Notes: a model not told the origin generated them from the sequence alone. A DNA stretch of 15,317 nt from Candidatus Aenigmatarchaeota archaeon (GCA_030666115.1 DAOUYM010000012.1:1-15317), one strand, 5' to 3'. Shown: positions 7,275 through 13,606, counted from the stretch's first letter. Made by a program: numbers and translations.

Positions 7275-7703
7275 CTAAACCCTCCGGCCCCTTCTCCCGC
7301 CAGGTTTCCTGGTTGTGTCGTGTGGTATAGGAGTGACGTCCTCTATCTTACCTATTCTGAGGCCGGTCCTGACAAGGGAACGTATTGCCGGCTGCACACC
7401 CTGGCCAGGCATCTTCTTCTTGTGACCACCTGGAGCTCTTATCCTCAGGTTCACGCCGATAAGACCCTTGTTAAGGGCTTCGGATGCAGCTTTCCTGGCT
7501 GCGTTCATTGAAGGGAAAGGCATTCCTTTATCCTTGTCCCTGTTGGTAACCATGCCGCCCGAGAACCTGCTTATGGTCTCGGCTCCTGTCACGTCTGTGA
7601 TGTGGATTATAGTGTTGTTCTCTGAAGAGTAGATGTGGGCAACACCCCACTGACCCGTCCTCGTCCTCTTCACTTCCCTTTTAGTATCCAGAACAGGCAT
7701 CAT
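7275..7703 (-). CDS. rps11: Small subunit ribosomal protein uS11
   Basis: uS11 binds the platform of the 30S subunit near the mRNA exit. The 142 residues include the family hallmarks WGVAHIYSSENNTIIHITDVTGAE, AARKAASEALNKG, LRIRAPGGHKKK and the C-terminal IPHDTTRKPGGRRGRRV, where the terminal basic tail contacts 16S rRNA. It begins ATGATG; the first ATG overlaps the uS4 stop in the four-base ATGA arrangement, so the two are probably translationally coupled. It is the third gene of the operon and uL3 follows directly. Confidence 0.97.
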   Translation of the reverse strand: MMPVLDTKREVKRTRTGQWGVAHIYSSENNTIIHITDVTGAETISRFSGGMVTNRDKDKGMPFPSMNAARKAASEALNKGLIGVNLRIRAPGGHKKKMPGQGVQPAIRSLVRTGLRIGKIEDVTPIPHDTTRKPGGRRGRRV

Positions 7704-8167
7704 TTACCACCCTTATCCTTTATTATATCTATCTTCTTCTCTTCCTCCACAGGAACGAAATATGACGGGAACCTTATCCTCTTTCCATCGATTGAAACAC
7801 GGCCATGAACAATCTTCTGCCTTGAGTGCTTTATGGAGCCTGACATGTTCCTCTTGAAGATAACGGTTTGCAGTCTCCTCTCAAGAACATCATTGACTGT
7901 CAGGGCAAGCACGTCATCCAGTCCAGTACCTCCCTTAAGCATACCGAACTTCGAGAGTTTGTCTATCAGAATCTTCTCTTTTTCCTTGTCCTCTGATGCG
8001 ATTAGTCCACGGGCCCTTCCCCTGAAACCTCTTAGAATTTCTTCTGCCCTCCAGAGCTCCCTCTTTCTCCTCAGGCCATACATATTCATCATGATCCTCT
8101 CATCCTTTATCCTGGCCTGATCCCATGCCTTCTTGGGCCGCTTGAAAGTCTTTCTTATATTCCTCAT
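7700..8167 (-). CDS. rps4: Small subunit ribosomal protein uS4
   Basis: uS4 is a primary 16S rRNA-binding protein that nucleates 30S assembly. I place the start at ATG 8167 (MRNIRKTFKRPKKAWD), giving 155 residues; a GTG three codons upstream is also possible. The sequence GAAGTGAT just upstream matches the archaeal ribosome binding consensus and includes the uS13 stop codon, so termination and initiation occur at the same spot. The N-terminal RKTFKRPKKAWDQARI, the GLRRKRELWRAEEILR helix and the S4 RNA-binding domain (VLERRLQTVIFKRNM, SRQKIVHGRVSIDGKRIRFPSYFV) are typical of archaeal uS4. Confidence 0.96.
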   Translation of the reverse strand: MRNIRKTFKRPKKAWDQARIKDERIMMNMYGLRRKRELWRAEEILRGFRGRARGLIASEDKEKEKILIDKLSKFGMLKGGTGLDDVLALTVNDVLERRLQTVIFKRNMSGSIKHSRQKIVHGRVSIDGKRIRFPSYFVPVEEEKKIDIIKDKGGK

Positions 8168-8172
8168 ACAAA

Positions 8173-8739
8173 TCACTTCTTCTTTTTAGCTGGCTGTTGT
8201 TTCTTCTTTGAAACACCAACTGTCTTTCCACCGCTTCCCGACCTTGTTCTCTGTCCCCTTACCGGAAGCTTGTATATATGCCTCACGCCTTTGTATGAGT
8301 TCATCTTCTTCATTGCGTCTATGTCCATTTTCTTGGTCAGGTCGAGCTTAGAGACACCTATATGCTTATCCTCGCCTGTTGCCGGATCCTTTCTCCTGTT
8401 GTACAACCAGGCAGGTATCCCGAACTTATCCGGGTTAAATATGATCTCCTCGAGTTTCTTCATCTCCATTTCAGAGAGTTCACCAAGTCTCTTCTCAGCG
8501 AAATCAATCTTCTTTGCGATTGCGTTGCTCAGCATGAATGAAATGCCCTTGATGTCACGAATCGCTACTCTCACTTTCTTTCCTCCGTCCAGGTTGGTTT
8601 CAACCAGCCTTATAATCTCCTGTATCCTTGGCTTCTTCTGGACTTCTGCTGGCTTGCTTGGCTTCTCTCCCTTTGGAGTCTCACCTTTACTTTTTTCATC
8701 CTTTCCTTTCTCTTCCTTTTTTGGTTTTCCCTTACCCAT
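8173..8739 (-). CDS. rps13: Small subunit ribosomal protein uS13 with charged N-terminal extension
   Basis: uS13 sits on the 30S head and contacts tRNA and the 50S bridge. The core starts near residue 43 (IRLVETNLDGGKKVRVAIRDIKGIS) and shows the helix-two-turn-helix region and the conserved C-terminal VRHIYKLPVRGQRTRSGSGG, followed by a basic tail. Residues 1-40 are an additional Lys/Glu/Pro/Gly-rich extension that typical archaeal uS13 lacks. The start at 8739 is supported by GGTGG a few bases upstream. It heads the operon uS13-uS4-uS11-uL3, with a TATA-like box at 8781-8792. Confidence 0.96.
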   Translation of the reverse strand: MGKGKPKKEEKGKDEKSKGETPKGEKPSKPAEVQKKPRIQEIIRLVETNLDGGKKVRVAIRDIKGISFMLSNAIAKKIDFAEKRLGELSEMEMKKLEEIIFNPDKFGIPAWLYNRRKDPATGEDKHIGVSKLDLTKKMDIDAMKKMNSYKGVRHIYKLPVRGQRTRSGSGGKTVGVSKKKQQPAKKKK

Positions 8740-8780
8740 GCTACCACCGATACAACTAATAGTTACTACTATATGTAAAA

Positions 8781-8794
8781 GGTATTTAAATTAA
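8781..8794 (-). promoter_or_regulatory. TATA-like promoter of the uS13 operon
   Basis: On the minus strand AATTTAAATACC (8781-8792), preceded by an A-rich BRE-like stretch, lies about 45 bases before the uS13 start at 8739. This predicts a transcription start near 8758 and a leader of about 20 bases that carries GGTGG. Confidence 0.6.
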
Positions 8795-8806
8795 TTATTT
8801 TTTCTG

Positions 8807-9580
8807 TTAGGTCCCCTTTTTCTGGAAAAACCTCTCGTATTCGACTGCTCTTTTCTCGTAATCCATTATCAGCCCCTTGTAACTCCTTATCATCTTCTGG
8901 TCGAGAAGGGTGGGGCTGGGGCTTGACATTAACTTGTCTATCTTTTCATTGAACATCTCGATTAAGTTTTCACACATCCTGGTCTCGAACTCGTAAATAC
9001 CCACCTTAATGTTGGATTTCCTTCCCTTCCAGGCAGATATCAGTGCAGAGTCTATTTCAGGGTCAGATCCGGGCTTGTAGGACTTTATCCTGGCATCAGT
9101 AATGAGTTTCCTTAGTCCCAGGCTGTCTCTTTTGTTTATTATGAGATTCTTGGCTCTTCTGAAGGTAAGTGTATCGAAGTAATTAAACAGCCCATCCACG
9201 AAGTCAAACCTGCTTATAATGTACCAGACCATTCCTATGAAGAATATGAAATAGTTTATCTCTATTATGGAGTTTATCAGGAATCCCTCTATGAGTATCT
9301 GATAGTACCACAGGAAAAGTGTTAGGCCGGCTGTCAGGACAGTGAGCAGTATATGGGATAATATATAACTGCTTGATTCTATGATCACGAGCTTCTTCAT
9401 CTTCTTCTCCATGAACCAGGACACATACCAGCTTATTGCAGAGTGCAGCACGCAGAACAATATGAAATACGCAGAATACGGGAACCCGAATATAAAGGCT
9501 GCTGTGAAGCTGAATATTCCCATGCAAAAATAGTAGTAATGGATTATCTGGAAGTAATCACCGCTTATGTAGATACCCAT
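8807..9580 (-). CDS. Membrane protein of unknown function, four TM segments and a cytosolic C-terminal domain
   Basis: The 257-residue protein has about four hydrophobic segments (roughly 12-32, 35-56, 70-92 and 102-123) rich in Tyr, Phe and Ile, followed by about 130 polar residues. The soluble part begins with RFDFVDGLFNYFDTLTFRRAKNLI and ends in helical, probably coiled stretches (ETRMCENLIEMFNEKIDKLM and KGLIMDYEKRAVEYERFFQKKG). I recognise no catalytic motif and no family. GATAAATC near 9605, about 25 bases before ATG 9580, could be a TATA box for a leaderless message; ATG at codon 20 is a less likely alternative start. It lies upstream of, and on the same strand as, the uS13 operon, and diverges from uL4. 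Confidence 0.72.
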   Translation of the reverse strand: MGIYISGDYFQIIHYYYFCMGIFSFTAAFIFGFPYSAYFILFCVLHSAISWYVSWFMEKKMKKLVIIESSSYILSHILLTVLTAGLTLFLWYYQILIEGFLINSIIEINYFIFFIGMVWYIISRFDFVDGLFNYFDTLTFRRAKNLIINKRDSLGLRKLITDARIKSYKPGSDPEIDSALISAWKGRKSNIKVGIYEFETRMCENLIEMFNEKIDKLMSSPSPTLLDQKMIRSYKGLIMDYEKRAVEYERFFQKKGT

Positions 9581-9639
9581 GATAATTTATTGTGAAGAGT
9601 GATTTATCAACAGGTTTTCAGTACTCCCCATACCGTTAG

Positions 9640-9693
9640 CAGGTTAAAGCAAGGTAATATCGGGGTAATAACAAGGTAATGGCAGGGTAATAA
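9640..9693 (+). repeat. Four 11-bp direct repeats with core GGTAAT upstream of the uL4 promoter
   Basis: Units at 9650-9660, 9661-9671, 9672-9682 and 9683-9693 share the pattern CRRGGTAATNN, with GGTAAT conserved in all four. A degenerate fifth (CAGGTTAAAG) lies at 9640-9649. The period of 11 bp is one helical turn, so a protein could bind the same face repeatedly. The array ends one base before the A/T-rich promoter region of uL4. Confidence 0.8.
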
Positions 9694-9694
9694 A

Positions 9695-9735
9695 TTTAAA
9701 TTAAACTTAAATATATTACGAATACAGTATATAGT
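9695..9735 (+). promoter_or_regulatory. Promoter region of the uL4-headed ribosomal cluster
   Basis: TTTAAATTAAA at 9695-9705 and CTTAAATATAT at 9706-9716 are TATA-like, predicting a start near 9740. A second box, TATATA at 9728-9733, is about 30 bases before ATG 9761 and would give a leaderless message. Which is used decides the uL4 start codon. Confidence 0.55.
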
Positions 9736-9760
9736 TTATTAACTAATCAAACCATGTTAA

Positions 9761-10606
9761 ATGGAAACAATCCGAATTGAAAAATATGAAAAATGGAGCG
9801 ATGGAATGAAAGTACCGGTGTACAGCCTGAATGGAACAGTGAAGGGTGACATTAAGGTAGAGAGGGCTTTCTCCAGGCCAGTCAGGGACGACCTCATAAA
9901 GAGGGCTGTGCTTGCAGAGAAGTCGAAGATCATCCAGCCCTATGGGACTGATCCGCTTGCGGGAAAGAGGACATCCGCCCACTACCACGGCAGGAGAGGG
10001 ATAAGGATGAGCATGATGAACAGGGAAATGGCCAGGATGAAGAGGATACATGGTTCAGGCGGACTGAGCATGAGAGCAAGGTTCGTTCCCCAGGCAATAA
10101 AGGGAATCAAGGCCCATCCACCAAAGGCAGAGAAGAAATGGAAACTCAAAATAAACAAGAAGGAGAGGATAAGAGCCCTGTTGTCTGCTGCTTCGGCTTC
10201 TTCGAGGAAGGATGTTGTGGCGAAAAGGGGCCATGCCGTAGATAATGTTAAGCACGTTCCGCTGGTCATAGAGGACAAGATGCAGGACATCAGTAAGATC
10301 AAGGAGGTCATTGTGATCCTGGAGAAACTCGGCCTCAAGAAGGAACTCGAAAGATGTGCAAAGAAAAAGGTAAGGGCAGGAAAGGGGACCGCAAGAGGAA
10401 GGAAGTACAGGGTCAAGAAGGGCCCGTTGATAGTGGTTGGTAATGATAATGGTGTGATCAAGGCATCAAGGAACCTTGCCGGTGTTGATGTTGTTGAGGC
10501 AGGAAACCTGAGCGTATCAATGATTGCTCCTGGTGCACACGCAGGCAGGTTCTGTATATGGACAGAGTCAGCTGTCAAGATGATGGATGCTTTGGGTGAG
10601 AGGTAG
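9761..10606 (+). CDS. rpl4: Large subunit ribosomal protein uL4
   Basis: uL4 binds 23S rRNA domain I and lines the exit tunnel. The protein shows VYSLNGTVKGDIKVERAFSRPVRDDLIKRAV, the rRNA-binding loop GTDPLAGKRTSAHYHGRRG with RIHGSGGLSMRARFVPQAIKG, and the C-terminal LAGVDVVEAGNLSVSMIAPGAHAGRFCIWTESAV, all typical of archaeal uL4. The start is uncertain. ATG 9761 gives 281 residues, but ATG 9806 (MKVPVYSLNG) matches the usual family N terminus, gives 266 residues and has GGAG at 9795-9798. It is the first gene of the plus-strand cluster; the uL3 gene that normally precedes it is absent. Confidence 0.96.
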   Translation: METIRIEKYEKWSDGMKVPVYSLNGTVKGDIKVERAFSRPVRDDLIKRAVLAEKSKIIQPYGTDPLAGKRTSAHYHGRRGIRMSMMNREMARMKRIHGSGGLSMRARFVPQAIKGIKAHPPKAEKKWKLKINKKERIRALLSAASASSRKDVVAKRGHAVDNVKHVPLVIEDKMQDISKIKEVIVILEKLGLKKELERCAKKKVRAGKGTARGRKYRVKKGPLIVVGNDNGVIKASRNLAGVDVVEAGNLSVSMIAPGAHAGRFCIWTESAVKMMDALGER

Positions 10607-10611
10607 ATTGA

Positions 10612-10965
10612 ATGGCAGAAAAGAATGACAAGCAGAAGGAAGAGACGAAGAAGGGAACCAAGAACGATTCCAGGACAGAATCCCCGGAAACACCCAGGAA
10701 GGAAACGGATCCATGGAAGGTTCTGGTTTATCCCCAGCTTGCAGAGAAGTCAATGAACATGGTGGAACTGGAGAACAAGCTGGTGTTCATAGTCAACAAA
10801 AAAGCCAACAAGGAACAGATAAAGGAAGCAATAGAGAAACAGTTCAGTGTAAGGGTTATAAAGGTCAATGTCGAAGTAACAAGGAAGGGTGAGAAGAAGG
10901 CTTACATAAAGCTGCATCCTGACGATTCAGCAGCTGACATTGCCTCAAGAATGGGCATGTTGTAA
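10612..10965 (+). CDS. rpl23: Large subunit ribosomal protein uL23 with charged N-terminal extension
   Basis: uL23 sits at the tunnel exit and is a docking site for SRP and other ribosome-associated factors. The core runs from about residue 35 (WKVLVYPQLAEKSMNMVELENKLVFIVNKKANKEQIKEAIEKQFSVRVIKVN) to the C-terminal GEKKAYIKLHPDDSAADIASRMGML, typical of archaeal uL23. The first 33 residues are a Lys/Glu/Thr-rich extension. Its ATG follows the uL4 stop by five bases, with GAGAGGT in the end of uL4 as the likely ribosome binding site. Confidence 0.96.
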   Translation: MAEKNDKQKEETKKGTKNDSRTESPETPRKETDPWKVLVYPQLAEKSMNMVELENKLVFIVNKKANKEQIKEAIEKQFSVRVIKVNVEVTRKGEKKAYIKLHPDDSAADIASRMGML

Positions 10966-10976
10966 TCGGAGGATAA

Positions 10977-11023
10977 GATTGGAAGCCGACCTGGAAAGTT
11001 TGGATAAAGTCGGAGGTCAAAAG
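10977..11023 (+). repeat. Leader hairpin element, copy 1 (upstream of uL2)
   Basis: This 47-base unit holds CCGAC at 10986-10990 and GTCGG at 11009-11013, which can pair around an 18-base loop containing GGAAAG. It ends in a full GGAGGT ribosome binding site (11012-11017), but no ATG follows. The unit is repeated immediately as copy 2. An alternative pairing of GACCT (10988-10992) with AGGTC would also cover the ribosome binding site. Confidence 0.75.
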
Positions 11024-11072
11024 GATTGGAAGCCGACCCGGGAAGGTTGAAGCAAGTCGGAGGTCAAAACGT
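11024..11072 (+). repeat. Leader hairpin element, copy 2 (uL2 ribosome binding site)
   Basis: This is the second tandem unit, directly before the uL2 ATG. CCGAC at 11033-11037 pairs with GTCGG at 11056-11060, while the loop sequence has changed. GGAGGT at 11059-11064 overlaps the 3' arm and is eight bases before ATG 11073, an ideal spacing. A folded stem would partly hide the ribosome binding site. Confidence 0.75.
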
Positions 11073-11741
11073 ATGGCAAAGAGAATCATTCAGCAGAGAA
11101 GGGGAAGAGGCACATCCACCTACAGGGCTCGTTCTTATAAGTTCAAACCCAATCTGCAGTACAAGAACCAGCCGGGCAAGGTGTCTGACATAGTGAATGA
11201 CAAGATGAGGAATTCTCCTGTTGCAGAGATAACCTATGAGGACAAGACCAGAGGTTATGTTATAGCGACTGAGGGAATGAGGGTCGGTGATTCTGTTGGA
11301 AAGTTCATGATGCCGCTTTCAGATGTTGCTGAGGGAACACAGGTTTCTGGTATAGAGACTTCACCAAATTCCGGTCCAAAGCTGTGCAGGACACCCGGAT
11401 CATTCGCTACTATGGTTTCAAGAGGAAAGAAGGAATGTATAATACAGCTTCCTTCCAAGAATAAGAAAAAGATGAATCCCTTATGCAGGGTTATGGTTGG
11501 GATACCCGCAGGAGAGGGAAGGAATGAGAAACCTTTTGTTAAGGCAGGGAAGAAGTTCAAGGCAATGCGCGCCAGGGGGAAGCTCTACCCAATAACTTCT
11601 GGTGTTTCAATGAATGCTGTTGACCACCCGTTCGGTGGAGGTTACAGTGGCCTTGGAAAGCACAAGACTGTTTCAAGGCACGCACCGCCCGGAAAGAAGG
11701 TGGGATCAATATCACCAAAGAGGACAGGAAAGAAGAGGTAG
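11073..11741 (+). CDS. rpl2: Large subunit ribosomal protein uL2
   Basis: uL2 is needed for subunit association and peptidyl transferase function. The 222 residues include RRGRGTSTYRARSYKF, the beta-barrel with VIATEGMRVGD, the SGPKLCRTPGSFATMVSRGKKECIIQLPS region and the highly conserved C-terminal MNAVDHPFGGGYSGLGKHKTVSRHAPPGKKVG, which holds the histidine associated with peptidyl transferase activity. The length is slightly short but within the archaeal range. It is preceded by two tandem leader hairpin elements, the second supplying its ribosome binding site, and the first three codons resemble those of uS19. Confidence 0.97.
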   Translation: MAKRIIQQRRGRGTSTYRARSYKFKPNLQYKNQPGKVSDIVNDKMRNSPVAEITYEDKTRGYVIATEGMRVGDSVGKFMMPLSDVAEGTQVSGIETSPNSGPKLCRTPGSFATMVSRGKKECIIQLPSKNKKKMNPLCRVMVGIPAGEGRNEKPFVKAGKKFKAMRARGKLYPITSGVSMNAVDHPFGGGYSGLGKHKTVSRHAPPGKKVGSISPKRTGKKR

Positions 11742-11761
11742 AATAGAGGATTTATGATATC

Positions 11762-11805
11762 GGAAGCTGACCGGAAGGGTTGGATAAAGTCGGAGGTCAA
11801 AACGT
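11762..11805 (+). repeat. Leader hairpin element, copy 3 (uS19 ribosome binding site)
   Basis: This copy is nearly identical to copies 1 and 2 over 44 bases. CTGAC at 11767-11771 faces GTCGG at 11789-11793; relative to the other copies one C has become T, which still pairs with G as a wobble. GGAGGT at 11792-11797 is eight bases before ATG 11806, as in copy 2. Confidence 0.78.
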
Positions 11806-12186
11806 ATGGCTAAGTTCGAAATGAGAGGCAAGGACCTGGAGGAAATAAAGGGCATGAGCACAGATGAATTTATGCTGCTCATAAAGTCAAGGGATAGAAG
11901 GGCTCTGAAGAGAGGCTTTACAGAGAACCAGAAGAAGTTACTGAAAAAAATGAAGGCGGATTCCAAGAAATTCCACAGGACCAAGTCAAGAAGCATGGTC
12001 ATAATTCCAGAGATGCTCGGAATGAAGGTCGGCGTGCACAACGGAAAGGAGTACGTTAAGATTGAGATAAAGCCAGAGATGCTGGGTCACAGGCTTGGTG
12101 AATTCGCCCTTACAAGAAAGGGTGTCAGGCACTCCTCACCAGGTTTCGGTGCAACCAGATCCAGCAAGTTCGTTCCACTGAAGTAA
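11806..12186 (+). CDS. rps19: Small subunit ribosomal protein uS19
   Basis: uS19 lies on the 30S head and contacts uS13 and the A site. The 126 residues contain the archaeal/eukaryotic hallmarks RDRRALKRGF, RTKSRSMVIIPEMLGMKVGVHNGKEYVKIEIKPEMLGHRLGEFALTRKGVRHSSPGFGATRSSKFVPLK. The start ATG 11806 is fixed by the GGAGGT of leader hairpin copy 3. Its stop codon lies inside an 18-bp perfect palindrome. Confidence 0.97.
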   Translation: MAKFEMRGKDLEEIKGMSTDEFMLLIKSRDRRALKRGFTENQKKLLKKMKADSKKFHRTKSRSMVIIPEMLGMKVGVHNGKEYVKIEIKPEMLGHRLGEFALTRKGVRHSSPGFGATRSSKFVPLK

Positions 12187-12199
12187 GTCATGACTTACT
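12182..12199. repeat. 18-bp perfect palindrome over the uS19 stop codon
   Basis: AGTAAGTCATGACTTACT reads the same on both strands; the uS19 TAA is at 12184-12186. In RNA it would be a 7-bp hairpin with a CAUG loop. A second inverted repeat, CTTAAT-G-ATTAAG, follows at 12203-12215. It could be a DNA operator, an RNA hairpin that limits read-through, or part of the uL22 leader. Confidence 0.75.
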
Positions 12200-12223
12200 G
12201 AACTTAATGATTAAGCGAAAGAT

Positions 12224-12259
12224 GATGATTGAGGGATAAAAACGATGATTGAGGGATAA
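12224..12259 (+). repeat. 20-bp-period duplication of the uL22 start region
   Basis: GATGATTGAGGGATAA occurs at 12224-12239 and again at 12244-12259, one base before ATG 12261. Each copy carries GAGG, so the ribosome binding site is duplicated. Each also encodes a minimal open frame ending in TAA (MMIEG and MIEG). Confidence 0.85.
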
Positions 12260-12260
12260 T

Positions 12261-12644
12261 ATGAACAAGTACGCATACAACCCGGATCCAAAGAAGTCTG
12301 CCAAGGTTTTTGGTAGAGGCGTCAGGATATCCCAGAGATCATCCAACATCGTGTGCTCAAAACTCAATGGAATGAAGCTGGGCAAGGCCAAGATATTCCT
12401 GATTAACACGCTACTGCAGAAGCAGAGCATGAATGGGAAGTACTACACCAATGTGACCAAGGAAATGGTAAGGCTCCTCAGGTCAGCTGAGACCAATGCA
12501 GAGTTCAAGGGACTGGACCCATCAAAGCTCACCATACACGCGTCCGCCCACACAGGATTCACGTTCTACAGGCCAAGAGGATGGAAAAGAAGGATGGAGA
12601 AGAGGAAAGTGACCAACATACAGTTGGTGCTTGAGGAGAGATGA
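12261..12644 (+). CDS. rpl22: Large subunit ribosomal protein uL22
   Basis: uL22 extends a hairpin into the exit tunnel. I start at ATG 12261 (MNKYAYNPDPKKSAKVFGRGVRISQRSS), with GAGG about six bases upstream, rather than at the in-frame TTG 12249. This gives 127 residues, somewhat shorter than many archaeal homologues. The core (KIFLINTLLQKQSM, VRLLRSAETNAEFKGLDPSKLTIHASAHTGFTFYRPRGWKRRMEKRKVTNIQLVLEE) contains the conserved tunnel-hairpin tip region. The 74 bases upstream hold two palindromes and a 20-bp duplication. Its end is separated from the uS3 ATG by one base. Confidence 0.95.
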   Translation: MNKYAYNPDPKKSAKVFGRGVRISQRSSNIVCSKLNGMKLGKAKIFLINTLLQKQSMNGKYYTNVTKEMVRLLRSAETNAEFKGLDPSKLTIHASAHTGFTFYRPRGWKRRMEKRKVTNIQLVLEER

Positions 12645-12645
12645 T

Positions 12646-13560
12646 ATGCTGAATGAATACTTCATAAAACAGGGGATAAAGGAAGCTGAGATAGAGAAAT
12701 TCATAAGAACACGGTTCCCGTATGGTGACTACTCCAAGACAGAACTCCAGAGGACACCACTGGGAGTGAAGATTATAATCTATACCAACAAGCCGGGCAG
12801 GATTATCGGAAGGGGTGGCAAGAACATAAATGAGATAACAGAGATGATAAAAATCAAGTTCGGATTCGAGAACCCGCAGATAGATGTCAAGGGTATAAGG
12901 GACCCCAACCTTGATCCAAGGATTGTCGCGAAGCAGATAGCATCTGCACTGGAAAGAGGATACAACTTCAAGAAGATAGGCAACCTCTCCATGAAGAGGG
13001 TTATGGAGGCAGGAGCCATTGGGGTTGAGATTGTGATATCCGGAAGGCTTGGTGGAGGAGGAGGAAAGAGCATGCAGGGCAAGTTCATCGCGGGCTATCT
13101 TAAGCGTTGCGGACACCCGTCAAAGGAACTTGTTGATTATGGTTTTGAAGAGGCAATAACCAAGCCAGGAAAGATCGGGATAAAGGTAAGGATAATGAAG
13201 GAGTTCATGGATATATCTGGCGAGATAAGGAAGACAATGGAACCCGTGGAAGAAGAAAAGCCAGAGTCAGGGGAAGAGGAAAAGAAGGAAGAGCACAAAC
13301 CGGCACACAATGAAAAGAAACCAGTCAAGAAAGAAAAGGCCAGGAAAGTGACCAAGGCAAAGAAAGAGAAGAAACCCAAGGCACAGCACAAGACAGAAAA
13401 GAAGCCCACAAAGACAAAGGATTCCAAGATCAAGAAACCAGCGGCAAAGAAGCCCGCAAAGAAACCCGAAAAGAAGGCTGCGAAGAAGCCGGCCGCTAAG
13501 AAACCCGCTGCCAAGAAGTCCCCGAGAACCGCTAAGGCCGCTAAGGCCAAGAAGAAGTGA
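12646..13560 (+). CDS. rps3: Small subunit ribosomal protein uS3 with long Lys/Ala-rich C-terminal tail
   Basis: uS3 forms part of the mRNA entry channel and helicase activity of the 30S subunit. I start at ATG 12646 (MLNEYFIKQGIKEAEIEKFI), eight bases after GAGGAG, giving 304 residues. The KH domain is clear with its GxxG loop (PGRIIGRGGKNINEITEMI), followed by VAKQIASALERG, the SGRLGGGGGKSMQGKFIAGYLKRCG region and VRIMKEFMDISGE. From about base 13240 the last 105 residues are a low-complexity tail: acidic first, then Lys/Ala/Pro repeats (AKKPAAKKPAAKK) like a histone H1 tail. Archaeal uS3 usually ends near residue 200-230, so most of this tail is extra. Confidence 0.95.
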   Translation: MLNEYFIKQGIKEAEIEKFIRTRFPYGDYSKTELQRTPLGVKIIIYTNKPGRIIGRGGKNINEITEMIKIKFGFENPQIDVKGIRDPNLDPRIVAKQIASALERGYNFKKIGNLSMKRVMEAGAIGVEIVISGRLGGGGGKSMQGKFIAGYLKRCGHPSKELVDYGFEEAITKPGKIGIKVRIMKEFMDISGEIRKTMEPVEEEKPESGEEEKKEEHKPAHNEKKPVKKEKARKVTKAKKEKKPKAQHKTEKKPTKTKDSKIKKPAAKKPAKKPEKKAAKKPAAKKPAAKKSPRTAKAAKAKKK

Positions 13561-13573
13561 TGTTCTGGACAAA

Positions 13574-13587
13574 TTTAAATATATATA
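13574..13587 (+). promoter_or_regulatory. Internal TATA-like promoter for uL29
   Basis: TTTAAATATATATA is centred about 27 bases before ATG 13607, with no ribosome binding site between, so uL29 and the genes after it can be transcribed from here as a leaderless message. Confidence 0.65.
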
Positions 13588-13606
13588 CTAATAATAAATC
13601 AAGCTT

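Noticed and set aside
10977..11072. CRISPR-like repeat pair
   Set aside because: The two units abut without a spacer, have different loops, and recur singly before other genes with a ribosome binding site.
12195..12230. Box C/D guide RNA (CTGA and ATGATGA present)
   Set aside because: The boxes are in the wrong order for a C-to-D unit, no second box pair is found at guide spacing, and the ATGATGA is part of the uL22 leader duplication.
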